This document shows, one piece after another, positions 32,870-42,665 of a DNA stretch of 64,000 nucleotides. Location of the stretch: assembly GCA_028716025.1 (NCBI GenBank), contig JAQUQP010000001.1, positions 1-64,000 on the forward strand, in the 5' to 3' direction. Both the position numbers and the translations under genes were made by a program. Source of the DNA: a bacterium. GTDB taxonomy: Bacteria; UBA6262. Under the pieces are notes generated by a model that ran no database searches, was not told the origin of the DNA, and saw nothing but the letters and a program-made list of their open reading frames with translations. The first letter of the stretch is position 1. The number at the start of each line of letters is the position of its first letter.

Positions 32870-34337
32870 GATCGCCGTTAAATACAAAGGTAAAAATATT
32901 ACCTACCAGCAATTATACCGCCAGATAAATGCGCTGGCTATAAATTTGCAGCAAAAAGCTCATTTAACAAAGGGCGACCGGGTAGGAGTACTGCTTAAAA
33001 ACTGCCCGGAATATATAGTCGCCTATTTTGCTTGCCTGGAAATAGGGGCTGTAGTCGTGCCTCTTAATACTTTCCTGACCGCAGAGGAACTTTTATATAT
33101 TTTTAATGATTGTCAGATCAAAGTATTGATCACAGCGGAAATGTTTCTGCCTACGGCAAAAAAGATCCAATCATCATACTCTCTCCCACTGGAGATCATT
33201 GGTGGCGGCAAAAAAGAACCGGGGATTTGCTCCTGGCCGGAAATGATCGAGCCGCATCCTATAAATTGGCCGATGATGCCGGGCCAGAAAGACGATCTGG
33301 CGGTAATTCTTTATACTTCAGGCACCACTGGATATCCAAAAGGGGCGATGCTCACTCACGATAATTTACTATCTAATATTCATAGCTGTGCCAAGGCGAT
33401 TGAGCTCAAAGACAGCGATTGTTTTATTCTATTCCTGCCCATGTTCCATGCTTTTACCTTTACTGTCTGTGTTCTCTTACCGCTTTCTATCGGCGCGAAA
33501 ACCGTTATTTTGGTATCCGTGATGCCTTTCCACCGGGTACTTAAAAGTTTGGTCGTGGACCGCATCACGGTATTTGTATCTATTCCCGTGGTCTATAAAT
33601 TGTTATTGAAGGCCAAGATCCCGGCCTTTTTCTTTTTTTGGATAGTACCGCTGCGTTTATGTGTTTCTGGCGGAGCACCCCTGCCTCCGGAAGTCCAGGC
33701 TGGTTTTGAGAGGAGGTTTAAAATACCTTTGTTGGAGGGTTATGGTTTGTCCGAAGCTTCTCCGGTAGTGACAATCAATCCCTTGTCGGATGTGCGCCGG
33801 CCCGGTTCTATCGGTAAACCATTACCGGGAGTACAGGTAGCGATAGTGGATGAAAATGGGAAAGAAGTAGAAACTAATGAAGTAGGGGAGATCGTGATAC
33901 GCGGTTCTAATATCATGCAGGGATATTACAATGCTCCTGAACTGACCGCTCAAACTCTGAAAGGCGGTTGGCTTTATACCGGCGATATGGGACGGGTAAA
34001 CCAGGATGGTTATATCTATATTTGTGACCGCAAGAAAGATATGATCTTAGTGCATGGCATGAACGTGTATTCGCGGGAAGTGGAAGATGTACTCTTATCC
34101 CATCCAGAGATACTGGAAGTCGCCGTGATCGGGAAAAAAGATGAACATCATGGTGAAATACCCGTAGCTTTTGTAGCGCTTAAAGAAAATCATGTAGTCT
34201 CGGCCAAAGATATTATTAACTTCTGCCGGGCCCATTTGGCGAATTATAAGGTTCCCCGCCAAGTACGTTTTTTAAGATCCCTGCCGAAAACTGCCACCGG
34301 TAAGATCTCCAAGAAAGAGCTCAGAGCGTTATTATAA
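32817..34337 (+). CDS. AMP-forming acyl-CoA synthetase
   Basis: A 506-residue ANL-superfamily enzyme. Motifs are the P-loop-like YTSGTTGYPKGAMLTH, YGLSEASPVV, GWLYTGDMG, the hinge YICDRKKDMI and the C-terminal catalytic Lys in TATGKISKKEL. It activates a carboxylic acid (probably medium- or long-chain fatty acid) to the acyl-CoA through an acyl-AMP intermediate. Chain length cannot be fixed from sequence. ATG 32817 is preferred because the protein then starts MTTLPEIVRSASLRIPSK as in relatives; ATG 32799 is in frame upstream. It overlaps the previous gene by 53 nt and abuts mfd (TAATG). Confidence 0.85.
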   Translation: MTTLPEIVRSASLRIPSKIAVKYKGKNITYQQLYRQINALAINLQQKAHLTKGDRVGVLLKNCPEYIVAYFACLEIGAVVVPLNTFLTAEELLYIFNDCQIKVLITAEMFLPTAKKIQSSYSLPLEIIGGGKKEPGICSWPEMIEPHPINWPMMPGQKDDLAVILYTSGTTGYPKGAMLTHDNLLSNIHSCAKAIELKDSDCFILFLPMFHAFTFTVCVLLPLSIGAKTVILVSVMPFHRVLKSLVVDRITVFVSIPVVYKLLLKAKIPAFFFFWIVPLRLCVSGGAPLPPEVQAGFERRFKIPLLEGYGLSEASPVVTINPLSDVRRPGSIGKPLPGVQVAIVDENGKEVETNEVGEIVIRGSNIMQGYYNAPELTAQTLKGGWLYTGDMGRVNQDGYIYICDRKKDMILVHGMNVYSREVEDVLLSHPEILEVAVIGKKDEHHGEIPVAFVALKENHVVSAKDIINFCRAHLANYKVPRQVRFLRSLPKTATGKISKKELRALL

Positions 34338-37300
34338 TGAAAGAATTAACCAGCGCTAACATTTTTAATGACCAGCCGGCTTTTTTGGCTATTCTGTCGT
34401 CTTTGACGGCAAATGAGAAACCTGAAGTTGCCGGCTTAGCCGGAGCCAGCAAGGCGCTTTTCGCCCAAACCCTGGGTCGGCAGATGAATCTTCCGCTGTT
34501 AATTGTCGGGGAGGAAGAACCAAGCCTGAAGTTCTATGAGGATCTTCTCCTTTTTGCCAGTCCTGAAGACGTAAATATTTTTCTTGATGATGAATATGGC
34601 TATCTGCAGTTACTGGAAGCTATCCGGTCACGGGCCAGTTTCATTTGCGTAGCCAGCCGTGAAGCTCTCTCCCAGACCGTTATCCCTTTGTCCCAATATG
34701 AACAATTGCGCCTGTCCCTATCTGCTGGGCAATCCATCAACCTGGAAAAATTGACCAATAACCTGGCTGCCGCCGGATATGAACGTACCCCATTTGTGGA
34801 AAAACCAGGCGAATTTTCCGTTCGGGGCGGGATTATTGATATATTTATCCCTTTGGCTGAACATCCAGTACGGCTGGAATTTAATGGCGATATGCTGGAA
34901 AGCCTGCGGCAATTTGAAAGTTTTACCCAGCGCTCGGTCAATACCCTGGAGAAGATATCTGTCTTGCCTTTACGGTCGGAAAATGCCCATGTTCCTCTGT
35001 GGTCGATTTTGGGCGCGAATTGTATCCTGTTGAAGAGTGAACTATTAAAACCATTGGAAGGATTACCGCCACAAGTCCTGGCGCGGGAAATTTCTTTAAC
35101 TCTTACCCGGTCGCCACAAACCCTGGCTTTTGATTTTCAGCCTATTGAACGCTTTCATGGTTCTATTCCCCGGCTCAGAGAGAATTTGCAAAATTGGCGC
35201 GCCCAAGGATATGCTGTTACCTTGGTCGCTGATAATGCTGGGCAACAACAGCGTTTGCAGGAACTACTGGCGGCTGATGCTGATTTTTGCCGGATGCTGA
35301 CCGGCGTGATATCAGGAGGATTTGTTTCTACATCTTTAAAACTGGTCGTGGTCAGTGATGAGGAAATATTTGGACGTTACCTGGAACGTAAATATTTGAC
35401 TAAGATAAAAAAACCCGCTTCGCTGGCTTTAAATCCGTTTACTGATTTGAAAGAACATGATTATATTGTCCATGAAACATATGGGATTGGCGTTTATGAA
35501 GGTATCCAGCGCCTGGTGATCGGGAACAAAGAGGAAGATTTCTTGTCTTTAAAGTATGCTGAAGGAGACCGTCTCTATGTACCGGTAGAGCAAATGAATT
35601 TAGTACAAAAATATGTCTCTGCCGGGGCTCACCCCGGAGTAGCCAGGCTTAAAATGTATCGTTTGGGCGGTAATACCTGGCAACGGGTCAAAGAGCAAGT
35701 CAAAGAATCGACTTTGCAATTGGCCAAAGAATTGTTGGGACTGTACAGCGAACGGTCTATCGTTGAAGGCCAGTCTTTAGCTACTGATACGCATTGGCAA
35801 CAGGAGTTTGAAGCGGCTTTTATTTATGAAGAAACCCCGGACCAGAGACAAGCTATTCAGGCCGTAAAAAATGATATGTCCGGTAACCAACCTATGGACC
35901 GGTTGGTTTGCGGTGATGTTGGTTATGGCAAGACTGAAGTAGCTATGCGGGCGGCTTTTATCGCGGTGAACAATAATAAACAGGTAGCGGTACTTGTGCC
36001 GACCACGATCCTAGCGGAACAGCACCTGAACACGTTCCGGGAACGATTGGCGGATTATCCGGTACGCGTGGAAATGCTGTCCCGGTTTCGCAGCAAAGCT
36101 GAACATGAAAGGGTGATCAGGGATCTAGGAAAGGGATTGGTAGATATAATAATTGGTACTCATCGTTTGCTGCAAAAAGATATTAAATTCAAAGATCTGG
36201 GACTGTTAGTAGTGGATGAAGAACAGCGGTTTGGGGTAAGCCATAAGGAAAAGATTAAACAATTATACAAGAATGTGCATGCTCTTACTCTGACCGCGAC
36301 CCCCATCCCGCGCACTCTGGAAATGTCCTTGAGTGGTATCCGTGATGTCAGTTTGATCAATAATCCACCGGAAGGCCGCCTGCCAGTTTCCACCTATGTC
36401 ATGGAACATAATGATGAGGTCCTGCGTCAGGCTATCCTGCACGAGATCTCCCGTTCCGGGCAGGTTTTTTACGTGCACAACCGGGTTCAGACCATCGATC
36501 GATGCGCTAAAAAATTAGCAGAACTGGTGCCAGAGGCTAAGATCAGGGTAGCTCACGGCCAGATGAATTCCCGCACTTTGGAAAAGATCATGCTTGATTT
36601 TATCGCTAAAAAATTTGATGTAATAATCGCTACCACTATCATTGAATCAGGGCTGGACATGCCTAATGTCAATACTTTGATAGTGGATGATGCTACGAGG
36701 TTCGGTTTGGCTGACCTGTACCAGTTGCGGGGCAGGGTGGGCCGGTCCAGCCGCCGGGCTTACAGCTATTTCTTCTATCCCCGGGAATTTGTTTTTACCC
36801 AGGATGCGGCTGCCCGGCTGAAAGCGATCCAGGAATTCACTCAGCTTGGTTCAGGCTTTAAAATAGCTATGCGGGACCTGGAATTGCGGGGTGCCGGTAA
36901 CTTATTGGGCAAAGAGCAAAGCGGCTATATTTCCAAAGTGGGATTCGATCTGTATTGCAAGCTTTTGCAGGAAAATATCCAGCGTTTAAAGGGGCAAGAG
37001 AAAGAGCTTACCATCACCCCCAGTATTAACCTGCGGATCAAAGCATATTTACCGGTCCCTTATATCAGTGAAGAACTGCCCAGGATGGAGATATACAAAA
37101 AACTATCCCAGGTGAATACTTTAGACGACCTGCAGGAAATTAACAACGAGATCAAAGATCGCTATGGTCCCTTACCTCTGGAAGTGCTTAATCTGATCGA
37201 GATAATAGAACTGCGGGTACTGTGCCAGGGATTATTGATCGAGGAAGTCAACGAACAGGATGACCATTGGGAGTTTATTTTCCACCCCCAAACCAAAGTA

Positions 37301-37432
37301 GAGGGGGCCTCATTAGTGCGACTAACCAGCCAATTTCCCGGACAAGTGAGGTTCCAGGCCGGTCCGCCCTTTATGCTGGTGGTGAAGAATGGTCCTCGGG
37401 TAATCTTAAGAAATATCTTGCAGCGACTCTGA
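34337..37432 (+). CDS. mfd: Transcription-repair coupling factor Mfd
   Basis: A 1031-residue SF2 translocase that removes stalled RNA polymerase and recruits UvrA. The order is UvrB-like N-terminal region, RNA-polymerase-interacting CarD-like domain (about 365-430, LKEHDYIVHETYGIGVYEG), helicase core and C-terminal TRCF domain. Walker A is GDVGYGKTE with Lys532, motif II is VVDEEQRF, motif III LTATPIPRT and motif VI QLRGRVGRSSRRAYSYF. It is about 100 residues shorter than the E. coli protein, mostly in the N-terminal UvrA-binding part. It overlaps the synthetase stop by one base. Confidence 0.95.
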   Translation: MKELTSANIFNDQPAFLAILSSLTANEKPEVAGLAGASKALFAQTLGRQMNLPLLIVGEEEPSLKFYEDLLLFASPEDVNIFLDDEYGYLQLLEAIRSRASFICVASREALSQTVIPLSQYEQLRLSLSAGQSINLEKLTNNLAAAGYERTPFVEKPGEFSVRGGIIDIFIPLAEHPVRLEFNGDMLESLRQFESFTQRSVNTLEKISVLPLRSENAHVPLWSILGANCILLKSELLKPLEGLPPQVLAREISLTLTRSPQTLAFDFQPIERFHGSIPRLRENLQNWRAQGYAVTLVADNAGQQQRLQELLAADADFCRMLTGVISGGFVSTSLKLVVVSDEEIFGRYLERKYLTKIKKPASLALNPFTDLKEHDYIVHETYGIGVYEGIQRLVIGNKEEDFLSLKYAEGDRLYVPVEQMNLVQKYVSAGAHPGVARLKMYRLGGNTWQRVKEQVKESTLQLAKELLGLYSERSIVEGQSLATDTHWQQEFEAAFIYEETPDQRQAIQAVKNDMSGNQPMDRLVCGDVGYGKTEVAMRAAFIAVNNNKQVAVLVPTTILAEQHLNTFRERLADYPVRVEMLSRFRSKAEHERVIRDLGKGLVDIIIGTHRLLQKDIKFKDLGLLVVDEEQRFGVSHKEKIKQLYKNVHALTLTATPIPRTLEMSLSGIRDVSLINNPPEGRLPVSTYVMEHNDEVLRQAILHEISRSGQVFYVHNRVQTIDRCAKKLAELVPEAKIRVAHGQMNSRTLEKIMLDFIAKKFDVIIATTIIESGLDMPNVNTLIVDDATRFGLADLYQLRGRVGRSSRRAYSYFFYPREFVFTQDAAARLKAIQEFTQLGSGFKIAMRDLELRGAGNLLGKEQSGYISKVGFDLYCKLLQENIQRLKGQEKELTITPSINLRIKAYLPVPYISEELPRMEIYKKLSQVNTLDDLQEINNEIKDRYGPLPLEVLNLIEIIELRVLCQGLLIEEVNEQDDHWEFIFHPQTKVEGASLVRLTSQFPGQVRFQAGPPFMLVVKNGPRVILRNILQRL

Positions 37433-37446
37433 ATTTATGATATAAA
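37418..37446 (+). promoter_or_regulatory. Promoter of the ppiC gene pair
   Basis: TTGCAG (37418-37423), 17-bp spacer, TATAAA (37441-37446). The -35 lies in the 3' end of mfd. A leader with AGGGGG precedes ATG 37482. Confidence 0.65.
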
Positions 37447-37481
37447 TAAACTTTAATTACATAGAAAAATAGGGGGAATAG

Positions 37482-38357
37482 ATGATTTGTAAAAGAAAAT
37501 TGCTCCTGGCCGTATTAGCTTTGTCCGTACTGATAATGGCCGGTTGCTCGCGTAAACAAACGGTTTTAGCCAATATTGGTTCTAAAGTTATCACTAGCAT
37601 TGATTTTACTGAGCGGTTAAAACAATTGCCGCCGCAATATCAGGCTTTAATCCGCGCGGATGAAGATAAGAAAACCATGTTGGACGCGTTGGTTAAAGAG
37701 CAGTTGATCGTGCAAGAGGCCAAAGAACGAAATCTGGACAAGGAAAAGACCATTCAGGCTAAAATAAATACCATAGTGGACCAGATTTTGTTGGAAGAAA
37801 TGATTAAAAGAGTTAGGGAATCACAGCTTAAACCCAGTGAAGCTGAGGCTAAGAACTACTATGACCAGCATAAAAACGAATTTGCAGGTCCGGAGCGGGT
37901 TAAAGTAGCTCATATCTTGGTAAAAGAAAAGGCCCAAGCAGACCAGGTTTTGGCGCAATTGAAAAAGGGGGCTGATTTTAGCCAACTCGCAAAAGAGTTT
38001 TCCATTGATAGCAGCTCCAGTAAGGCGGGCGGGGTAATGGAATATTTCGGTAAAGGTGAAATGGTCCCGGATTTTGAAAAAGGGGCGTTTGCTTTAACTA
38101 CCCCGGGGCAAATCAGCGAGCCGGTCAAAACCGCTTTTGGCTATCATATTATCAAGCTTATCGATAAGAAAGCCGCCGGGGAAAAGAGCTTTGAGGAAGC
38201 CAAAGCAGAGGTAGAACGGACGGTAGAAAAGAATAAGTTTGATCAATGGCTGGAAAGCCTGAAGAAAAAATGGCATGTTAAGATCAATTATGAAAACCTG
38301 AAAGAAATTAATACTGCCGGCAGTCCCGTAGCCGGTAATAACGAAGGAGTGAAATAA
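37482..38357 (+). CDS. SurA/PpiC-type peptidyl-prolyl isomerase lipoprotein
   Basis: A 291-residue lipoprotein with signal peptide and lipobox IMAGC. An N-terminal SurA-like chaperone region (about 25-125) is followed by one parvulin rotamase domain (VAHILVKEKAQADQVL through FGYHIIKLIDKK, about 145-235). This is the PrsA-type layout. It should assist folding of exported or outer-membrane proteins in the periplasm while tethered to a membrane. It overlaps the next, related gene as TAATG, so the two are co-translated. Confidence 0.88.
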   Translation: MICKRKLLLAVLALSVLIMAGCSRKQTVLANIGSKVITSIDFTERLKQLPPQYQALIRADEDKKTMLDALVKEQLIVQEAKERNLDKEKTIQAKINTIVDQILLEEMIKRVRESQLKPSEAEAKNYYDQHKNEFAGPERVKVAHILVKEKAQADQVLAQLKKGADFSQLAKEFSIDSSSSKAGGVMEYFGKGEMVPDFEKGAFALTTPGQISEPVKTAFGYHIIKLIDKKAAGEKSFEEAKAEVERTVEKNKFDQWLESLKKKWHVKINYENLKEINTAGSPVAGNNEGVK

Positions 38358-39385
38358 TGAACAGAACTAAATTAGTTGTAATAGCTGGAGCAGTTACCAT
38401 TCTTGGTTTGTTAGGCAGTGGCAGCGCGCTGGCTAAAGTAGTTAACAAGACCGTAGCCGTGGTCAATAATGAGGTCATTACTCTGGAAGATTTCAATAAA
38501 AAGACCGGACCCATGATCGAACAATACCGCCGGTCCTATAAAGGGGCTGATGTAGAAGATAAGATCAAGGAAATGAAAAAAGAAATGTTGACCCAAATGG
38601 TCGAAGAAAAGCTTCTGCGCCAGGAAGCTAAAAAGCAAAATATTATCGTGACCAAACAGGATATACAAAAAGGAGTCGACGAAGTTAAGAAAAGATTCAA
38701 TCCAGAAAATGATTATAAAGAATATAAAGATGAACTGAAACGACAGGGTTATACGGAAAAAATATTTGAGAATGATATAAAAGAACAACTGATGGTAATG
38801 CAGTTGATTGACAAGGAGATCAAAGCTAAGGCTACTCTGCCTGATGAAGCTGAAGTCCAAAAATATTATGACGAACATAAAAAGGAATTGAAGCAGGATG
38901 ACCAGGTGCGAGCTCGCCATATCCTGATCAGGGTGGATGAAAAAGCAGATCTAAAAACTCAGTCTGCGGCCTTGAAAAAGGTCCAGGAAATACAAGACAA
39001 GATAAAGAAAGGTGAAGATTTTGCTTCTTTAGCTAAGGAATATTCAGAAGATCCAGGCTCCAAAGAAACTGGCGGAGACCTGGGTTTTTTCACCAAGGAT
39101 ACTATGGTGCCTGAATTCAGCAAAGCGGCTTTTGCCCTGAAACCGGGACAGGTAAGCGATCCGGTGAAAACTTCTTTTGGTTATCATCTGATTAAAGTAG
39201 AAGAAACTAAACCGTCTAAACAGCTGACCATGGAAGATGAAGTACCAGTCGGCGGTGGTAAAAATGTAAAAATAAAAGAATATATCCAGAATATGCTTTA
39301 TCAACAAGCGATGGAAAAGAAATTTGAAGAGTGGCTTAAAGAGCTAAAGAGTAAGGCAAAAATAGAAACCCATGAGTTGGATTAA
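38357..39385 (+). CDS. Secreted SurA/PpiC-type peptidyl-prolyl isomerase
   Basis: A 342-residue periplasmic protein. The signal peptide is about 1-26 (SGSALA cleavage). Then comes an N-terminal SurA-like domain starting VNKTVAVVNNEVITLEDF, and one parvulin domain (RARHILIRVDEKADLK through FGYHLIKVEETK). The start resembles SurA (VNNEVI). With the preceding lipoprotein paralogue it would form a two-member periplasmic foldase set for outer-membrane proteins. The stop codon TAA at 39383-39385 directly abuts the left end of the element at 39386. Confidence 0.88.
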   Translation: MNRTKLVVIAGAVTILGLLGSGSALAKVVNKTVAVVNNEVITLEDFNKKTGPMIEQYRRSYKGADVEDKIKEMKKEMLTQMVEEKLLRQEAKKQNIIVTKQDIQKGVDEVKKRFNPENDYKEYKDELKRQGYTEKIFENDIKEQLMVMQLIDKEIKAKATLPDEAEVQKYYDEHKKELKQDDQVRARHILIRVDEKADLKTQSAALKKVQEIQDKIKKGEDFASLAKEYSEDPGSKETGGDLGFFTKDTMVPEFSKAAFALKPGQVSDPVKTSFGYHLIKVEETKPSKQLTMEDEVPVGGGKNVKIKEYIQNMLYQQAMEKKFEEWLKELKSKAKIETHELD

Positions 39386-39656
39386 TAGTGTCCTGTCTCC
39401 TAAATCTCTTGGCATTTGCTGGAGGGATTTTGGACAGAGACAAGGCGCGAGGAGTGAAGCGTGCCTTTAGGCACGTAAGCGACGAGCAACACAGTATCTG
39501 GGCAAAAGACCCCAGCCCTTCGGGAAAGTCATCTTTGGCCGACTTCTGTGTCACTCCTCCTCGACGTATCGCAGAGGATACGACTTCGTCGTCGTTCCTG
39601 GAATTCGACTCAAATATGACTTTCAAATGATAAGAGATTTAGGAGATAGGACACTA
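39386..39656. mobile_element. 271-bp MITE-like element with 25-bp terminal inverted repeats (structured element, copy B)
   Basis: The left end TAGTGTCCTGTCTCCTAAAT... (39386-39410) and the reverse complement of the right end (39632-39656) match at 24 of 25 bases. Both ends are TA, compatible with TA target duplication (mariner/IS630-like), but no transposase is encoded. The interior contains three hairpins shared with copy A at 25.9 kb. The element fills the whole gap: it starts right after the ppiC stop and ends one base before the pdxA ATG. Non-autonomous mobile element is the best reading; a structured RNA cannot be excluded. Confidence 0.7.
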
Positions 39657-39657
39657 A

Positions 39658-40665
39658 ATGGTTGATCAAGAAAAACCAGTTTTAGGGATCACGATCGGCG
39701 ATGTTGCCGGGATCGGTCCTGAAATTATTGCCAAAGCCTGTCTGGAACCGGAGATTTACCATCTTTGCCGGCCAATTTTAATTGGGGATATTAAGATTTT
39801 CCAGGATTCCAAGCGATTCCCGGTTAAAAGTTTTTCCGTTAAAGCGATCAGTAAACCCGGCGATGCAGTCTTTGAATTCGGGCGCATCAATATTATTAAT
39901 GTTGATAATATCAATATGGATGAGTTAAAGATCGGACAGGTCCAGAAAATGTGCGGTCAGGCGGCAGTAGACTATATCAAAGAGGCTGTCCGGCTGGCAC
40001 TATCCGGAGAGCTCCAGGGAGTGGTAACCGCTCCTATCAGCAAGGAAGCTATGCATCTGGCCGGATTCCTATACAATGGGCACACGGAACTACTGGCTGA
40101 GTTGACCAAAACCAGCAAATACGTCATGCTTTTGACTGGCGGTACGCTGAAAGTGATTTTATTGACCAGGCATATGGCTCTTAAAGACGTAAGCAAAAAT
40201 ATTAATGCCGAAAAATTAATGGAGGCGATTGAACTGGGGGATAAGGGATTAAGGTTTTTTGGCATTGATTCTCCCCGGATTGTGGTTTGCGGATTAAATC
40301 CACATACCGGTGAAGGCGGTATCCTGGGCAATGAAGAAAAAGATATTCTTATCCCGGCGGTGAACCAGGCCAAGAAGAAAGGCTACCATGTTGAGGGGCC
40401 GATTTCCAGTGATTCAGCCTTTTATTATGCTGCTGGCGGAAGGTATGACCTGGCTATTGCCATGTATCATGATCAGGGAATGATACCGATTAAGTTACTG
40501 GCTTATAAGAGAGGCGTGAATATGACCCTTGGGTTACCTTTTGTGCGTACTTCGCCTTGTCATGGGACGGCTTTTGACCTGGCTGGTAAATGGGTCGCTG
40601 ATTCAGGCAGTATGCTGGAAGCTTTAAAAGTAGCGGCCAAAGCCTGCCGTTATGGTGATAAGTGA
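39658..40665 (+). CDS. pdxA: 4-hydroxythreonine-4-phosphate dehydrogenase PdxA
   Basis: A 335-residue enzyme of the DXP-dependent vitamin B6 pathway, producing the precursor used by PdxJ. Motifs are KPVLGITIGDVAGIGPE at the N-terminus (usually GDPAGIGPE), the metal-binding His in YNGHTELLAEL, and AMYHDQGMIPIKLL with the second metal His. Length is normal. Its product feeds the many PLP enzymes downstream (CysK, MetY, CBS, CGL, IscS). The start ATG is one base after the mobile element; the element's right end supplies the only purine-rich ribosome-binding site (AGGAGATAGG at 39641-39650). It overlaps rsmA by GTGA. Confidence 0.93.
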   Translation: MVDQEKPVLGITIGDVAGIGPEIIAKACLEPEIYHLCRPILIGDIKIFQDSKRFPVKSFSVKAISKPGDAVFEFGRINIINVDNINMDELKIGQVQKMCGQAAVDYIKEAVRLALSGELQGVVTAPISKEAMHLAGFLYNGHTELLAELTKTSKYVMLLTGGTLKVILLTRHMALKDVSKNINAEKLMEAIELGDKGLRFFGIDSPRIVVCGLNPHTGEGGILGNEEKDILIPAVNQAKKKGYHVEGPISSDSAFYYAAGGRYDLAIAMYHDQGMIPIKLLAYKRGVNMTLGLPFVRTSPCHGTAFDLAGKWVADSGSMLEALKVAAKACRYGDK

Positions 40666-41477
40666 AAAAATGGGGCCAAATATTCCTAACTGATAAAAAA
40701 GTAGCTTTAGATATAGTCGCCGCATCGTCTTTGACAAAAAATGACCGGATCATAGAGATCGGACCGGGCCGGGGAGTGTTGACCAAGCTCATTGCCCCCC
40801 AGGTGGACCAATTGATCGCTATCGAGATCGATCCGCGGCTGGTACAGGAATTGCAGGTAAGTTTAAAGCCATATCCCAATGTCGTGATCGTACAGCAGGA
40901 TGTTATGAGCTATCAACTGCCGGCCGAATTAATGACTGTGCCATTTAAAGTTACGGCCAATGTTCCTTATTATATTACTTCCCCGATCATTTTCCAATTA
41001 TTGGATTGGCATCTGGCTAATCCGCAATTTAGCCATGCCATTATTATGGTCCAAAAGGAAGTTGCCCAGCGGTTGGCTGCCGCCCCTGTTGGTAAAGAAT
41101 ATGGCGTGATCTCGATCATGCTGCAATTTTACGCTGATGTAGAGATCATCCGTATGGTGCCATCTAATTGTTTTACCCCGGTGCCGGAAGTCGATTCCGC
41201 TGTTATCAAGATAAATTTTTTGCCGCAACCGCGGGAAAAAGTGTCCAATGTTGACACTTTTAAGAAAATTGTCAAAGCCTCATTTGCCCAGAGGCGCAAG
41301 ACCATACTGAATAGTTTAAAGCATAATTATGGCCTAGAGGCGAGGCTGCTTGAACAAAGCCTGAAGGAAGCGGGGATAGAGACTGGCCGGCGCGCTGAAA
41401 CCCTCAGCATCGCTGAATTCGCCCGATTAACCGAGGTGATCTATGAATCCCGTAAGACCTCAAAGGACGATCGATAA
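40662..41477 (+). CDS. rsmA: 16S rRNA dimethyladenosine transferase RsmA (KsgA)
   Basis: A 271-residue SAM-dependent methyltransferase that dimethylates A1518/A1519 in helix 45 of 16S rRNA. Motifs are GQIFLTDKKV at the N-terminus, EIGPGRGVLT (SAM loop), NVPYYITSPIIF (catalytic NVPYY; usually NLPY) and SFAQRRKTILNSL near the C-terminus. The start is GTG 40662, overlapping the pdxA stop as GTGA, which is the usual pdxA-rsmA pairing seen in many bacteria. Confidence 0.94.
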   Translation: MKKWGQIFLTDKKVALDIVAASSLTKNDRIIEIGPGRGVLTKLIAPQVDQLIAIEIDPRLVQELQVSLKPYPNVVIVQQDVMSYQLPAELMTVPFKVTANVPYYITSPIIFQLLDWHLANPQFSHAIIMVQKEVAQRLAAAPVGKEYGVISIMLQFYADVEIIRMVPSNCFTPVPEVDSAVIKINFLPQPREKVSNVDTFKKIVKASFAQRRKTILNSLKHNYGLEARLLEQSLKEAGIETGRRAETLSIAEFARLTEVIYESRKTSKDDR

Positions 41478-41552
41478 TAGCTTGTATTTTAGAGCTTGGA
41501 GGAGATATATATATTTATCTCTAATAAGTATTGGTAGAGGAGGTTTAACGGG

Positions 41553-42665
41553 ATGAAAAGCAAAAAAATAACTACTGATTTTTTTATATTATTAATCTTT
41601 ATGGCGGCTATCACGGTTTGGCTCTATATCAGCCCTAATGACAATGTTTTTTTACATGGCGTTTTCCGTAAATTATTTTATATTCCGATCATCTATGCTG
41701 CCTTTAAACTCGGTCCAATGGGAGTAACAGCGGCAGCTTTTATTAGTAGTTTTTTCTATATGTTAAGGATATGGCCGCCGCCGCCGCAATTAGGGACCAG
41801 TTGGATATTGGACAATGCCCTGGAAATTATTCTCTATATTGTTGTGGGATTAACAGTGCATATATTGGTCCAGCTGGAAAATCGGGGCAAGGCAGCTCTG
41901 GTAAAGGCCCATCAGGACCTGTTAAAAAAAGAACAAATGAAATCTAAATTTATTTCCATAGCTTCCCATGAATTCCGTACTCCCTTAACTGTGCTCAATG
42001 GCTATATCAGCCTCTTTGAACTCGGCATGTTTAAAAACAAAGACGAAGAATTTAAACAAAAGTGCGGCAAAGCTAAGGAAATCATCAATCGCTACCTGCA
42101 AACAATCGATAATGTACTGGATATGGTCAAAACAGAACAAAAAGATAAGCTAGAAAAAAGGGATGATACGAATTTAAATGACCTGATCAAAGAAGTATAT
42201 GGCGACTTGGAGATCTTCGCGCAAAAGCGCAAGCAGTCCTTGATCCTAGAGCTTGACCAGAATTTACCATTGGCTAAAATGAACAAACGGGAAATGAACC
42301 AGGTGTTAACCAACCTGGTCATGAACGCGATAAAATTTACTCAGGATGCAGGAAAGATCACGATCAGGACTAAAACGTTCCCGGATAAGATCCAGGCCGA
42401 AATTGCGGATACCGGGATAGGTATACCGGAAAATGAGTTTGAAAATATTTTTGAAAGTTTTTATGAAGTAAAATCTGATGACCAGCATTCGTCCGGAACC
42501 TTCGAATTTAAAAGTGGTTCACTGGGTTTAGGATTAACCCTGGTCAAAAGAATAATCGAAAATTATCAGGGCAAAGTGTGGGTAGAAAGCGTCGTAGGCA
42601 AGGGCAGTACTTTCTATTTTACTGTGCCCTTGGAGAAACCAGAGGGGAAAAATGAGTCAGTATAG
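41553..42665 (+). CDS. Membrane sensor histidine kinase
   Basis: A 370-residue kinase with three to four closely spaced N-terminal membrane helices (about 8-115) and no large external domain, similar to DUF4118/KdpD-like sensors. HisKA carries His139 in FISIASHEFRTPLTVLNGY. HATPase_c has the N box LVMNAIKF, ADTGIGIPENE and SLGLGLTLVKRI. A very strong GAGGAGG at 41536-41542 precedes ATG 41553. No response regulator lies beside it. It overlaps iscU by 14 nt, an unusual partner for a kinase, suggesting that both are expressed together. Confidence 0.88.
   Translation: MKSKKITTDFFILLIFMAAITVWLYISPNDNVFLHGVFRKLFYIPIIYAAFKLGPMGVTAAAFISSFFYMLRIWPPPPQLGTSWILDNALEIILYIVVGLTVHILVQLENRGKAALVKAHQDLLKKEQMKSKFISIASHEFRTPLTVLNGYISLFELGMFKNKDEEFKQKCGKAKEIINRYLQTIDNVLDMVKTEQKDKLEKRDDTNLNDLIKEVYGDLEIFAQKRKQSLILELDQNLPLAKMNKREMNQVLTNLVMNAIKFTQDAGKITIRTKTFPDKIQAEIADTGIGIPENEFENIFESFYEVKSDDQHSSGTFEFKSGSLGLGLTLVKRIIENYQGKVWVESVVGKGSTFYFTVPLEKPEGKNESV

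Noticed and set aside
39388..39630. 80-codon open frame inside the 271-bp element
   Set aside because: No ribosome-binding site; the frame follows from the palindromic repeat and is not conserved as protein in the homologous copy at 25.9 kb.
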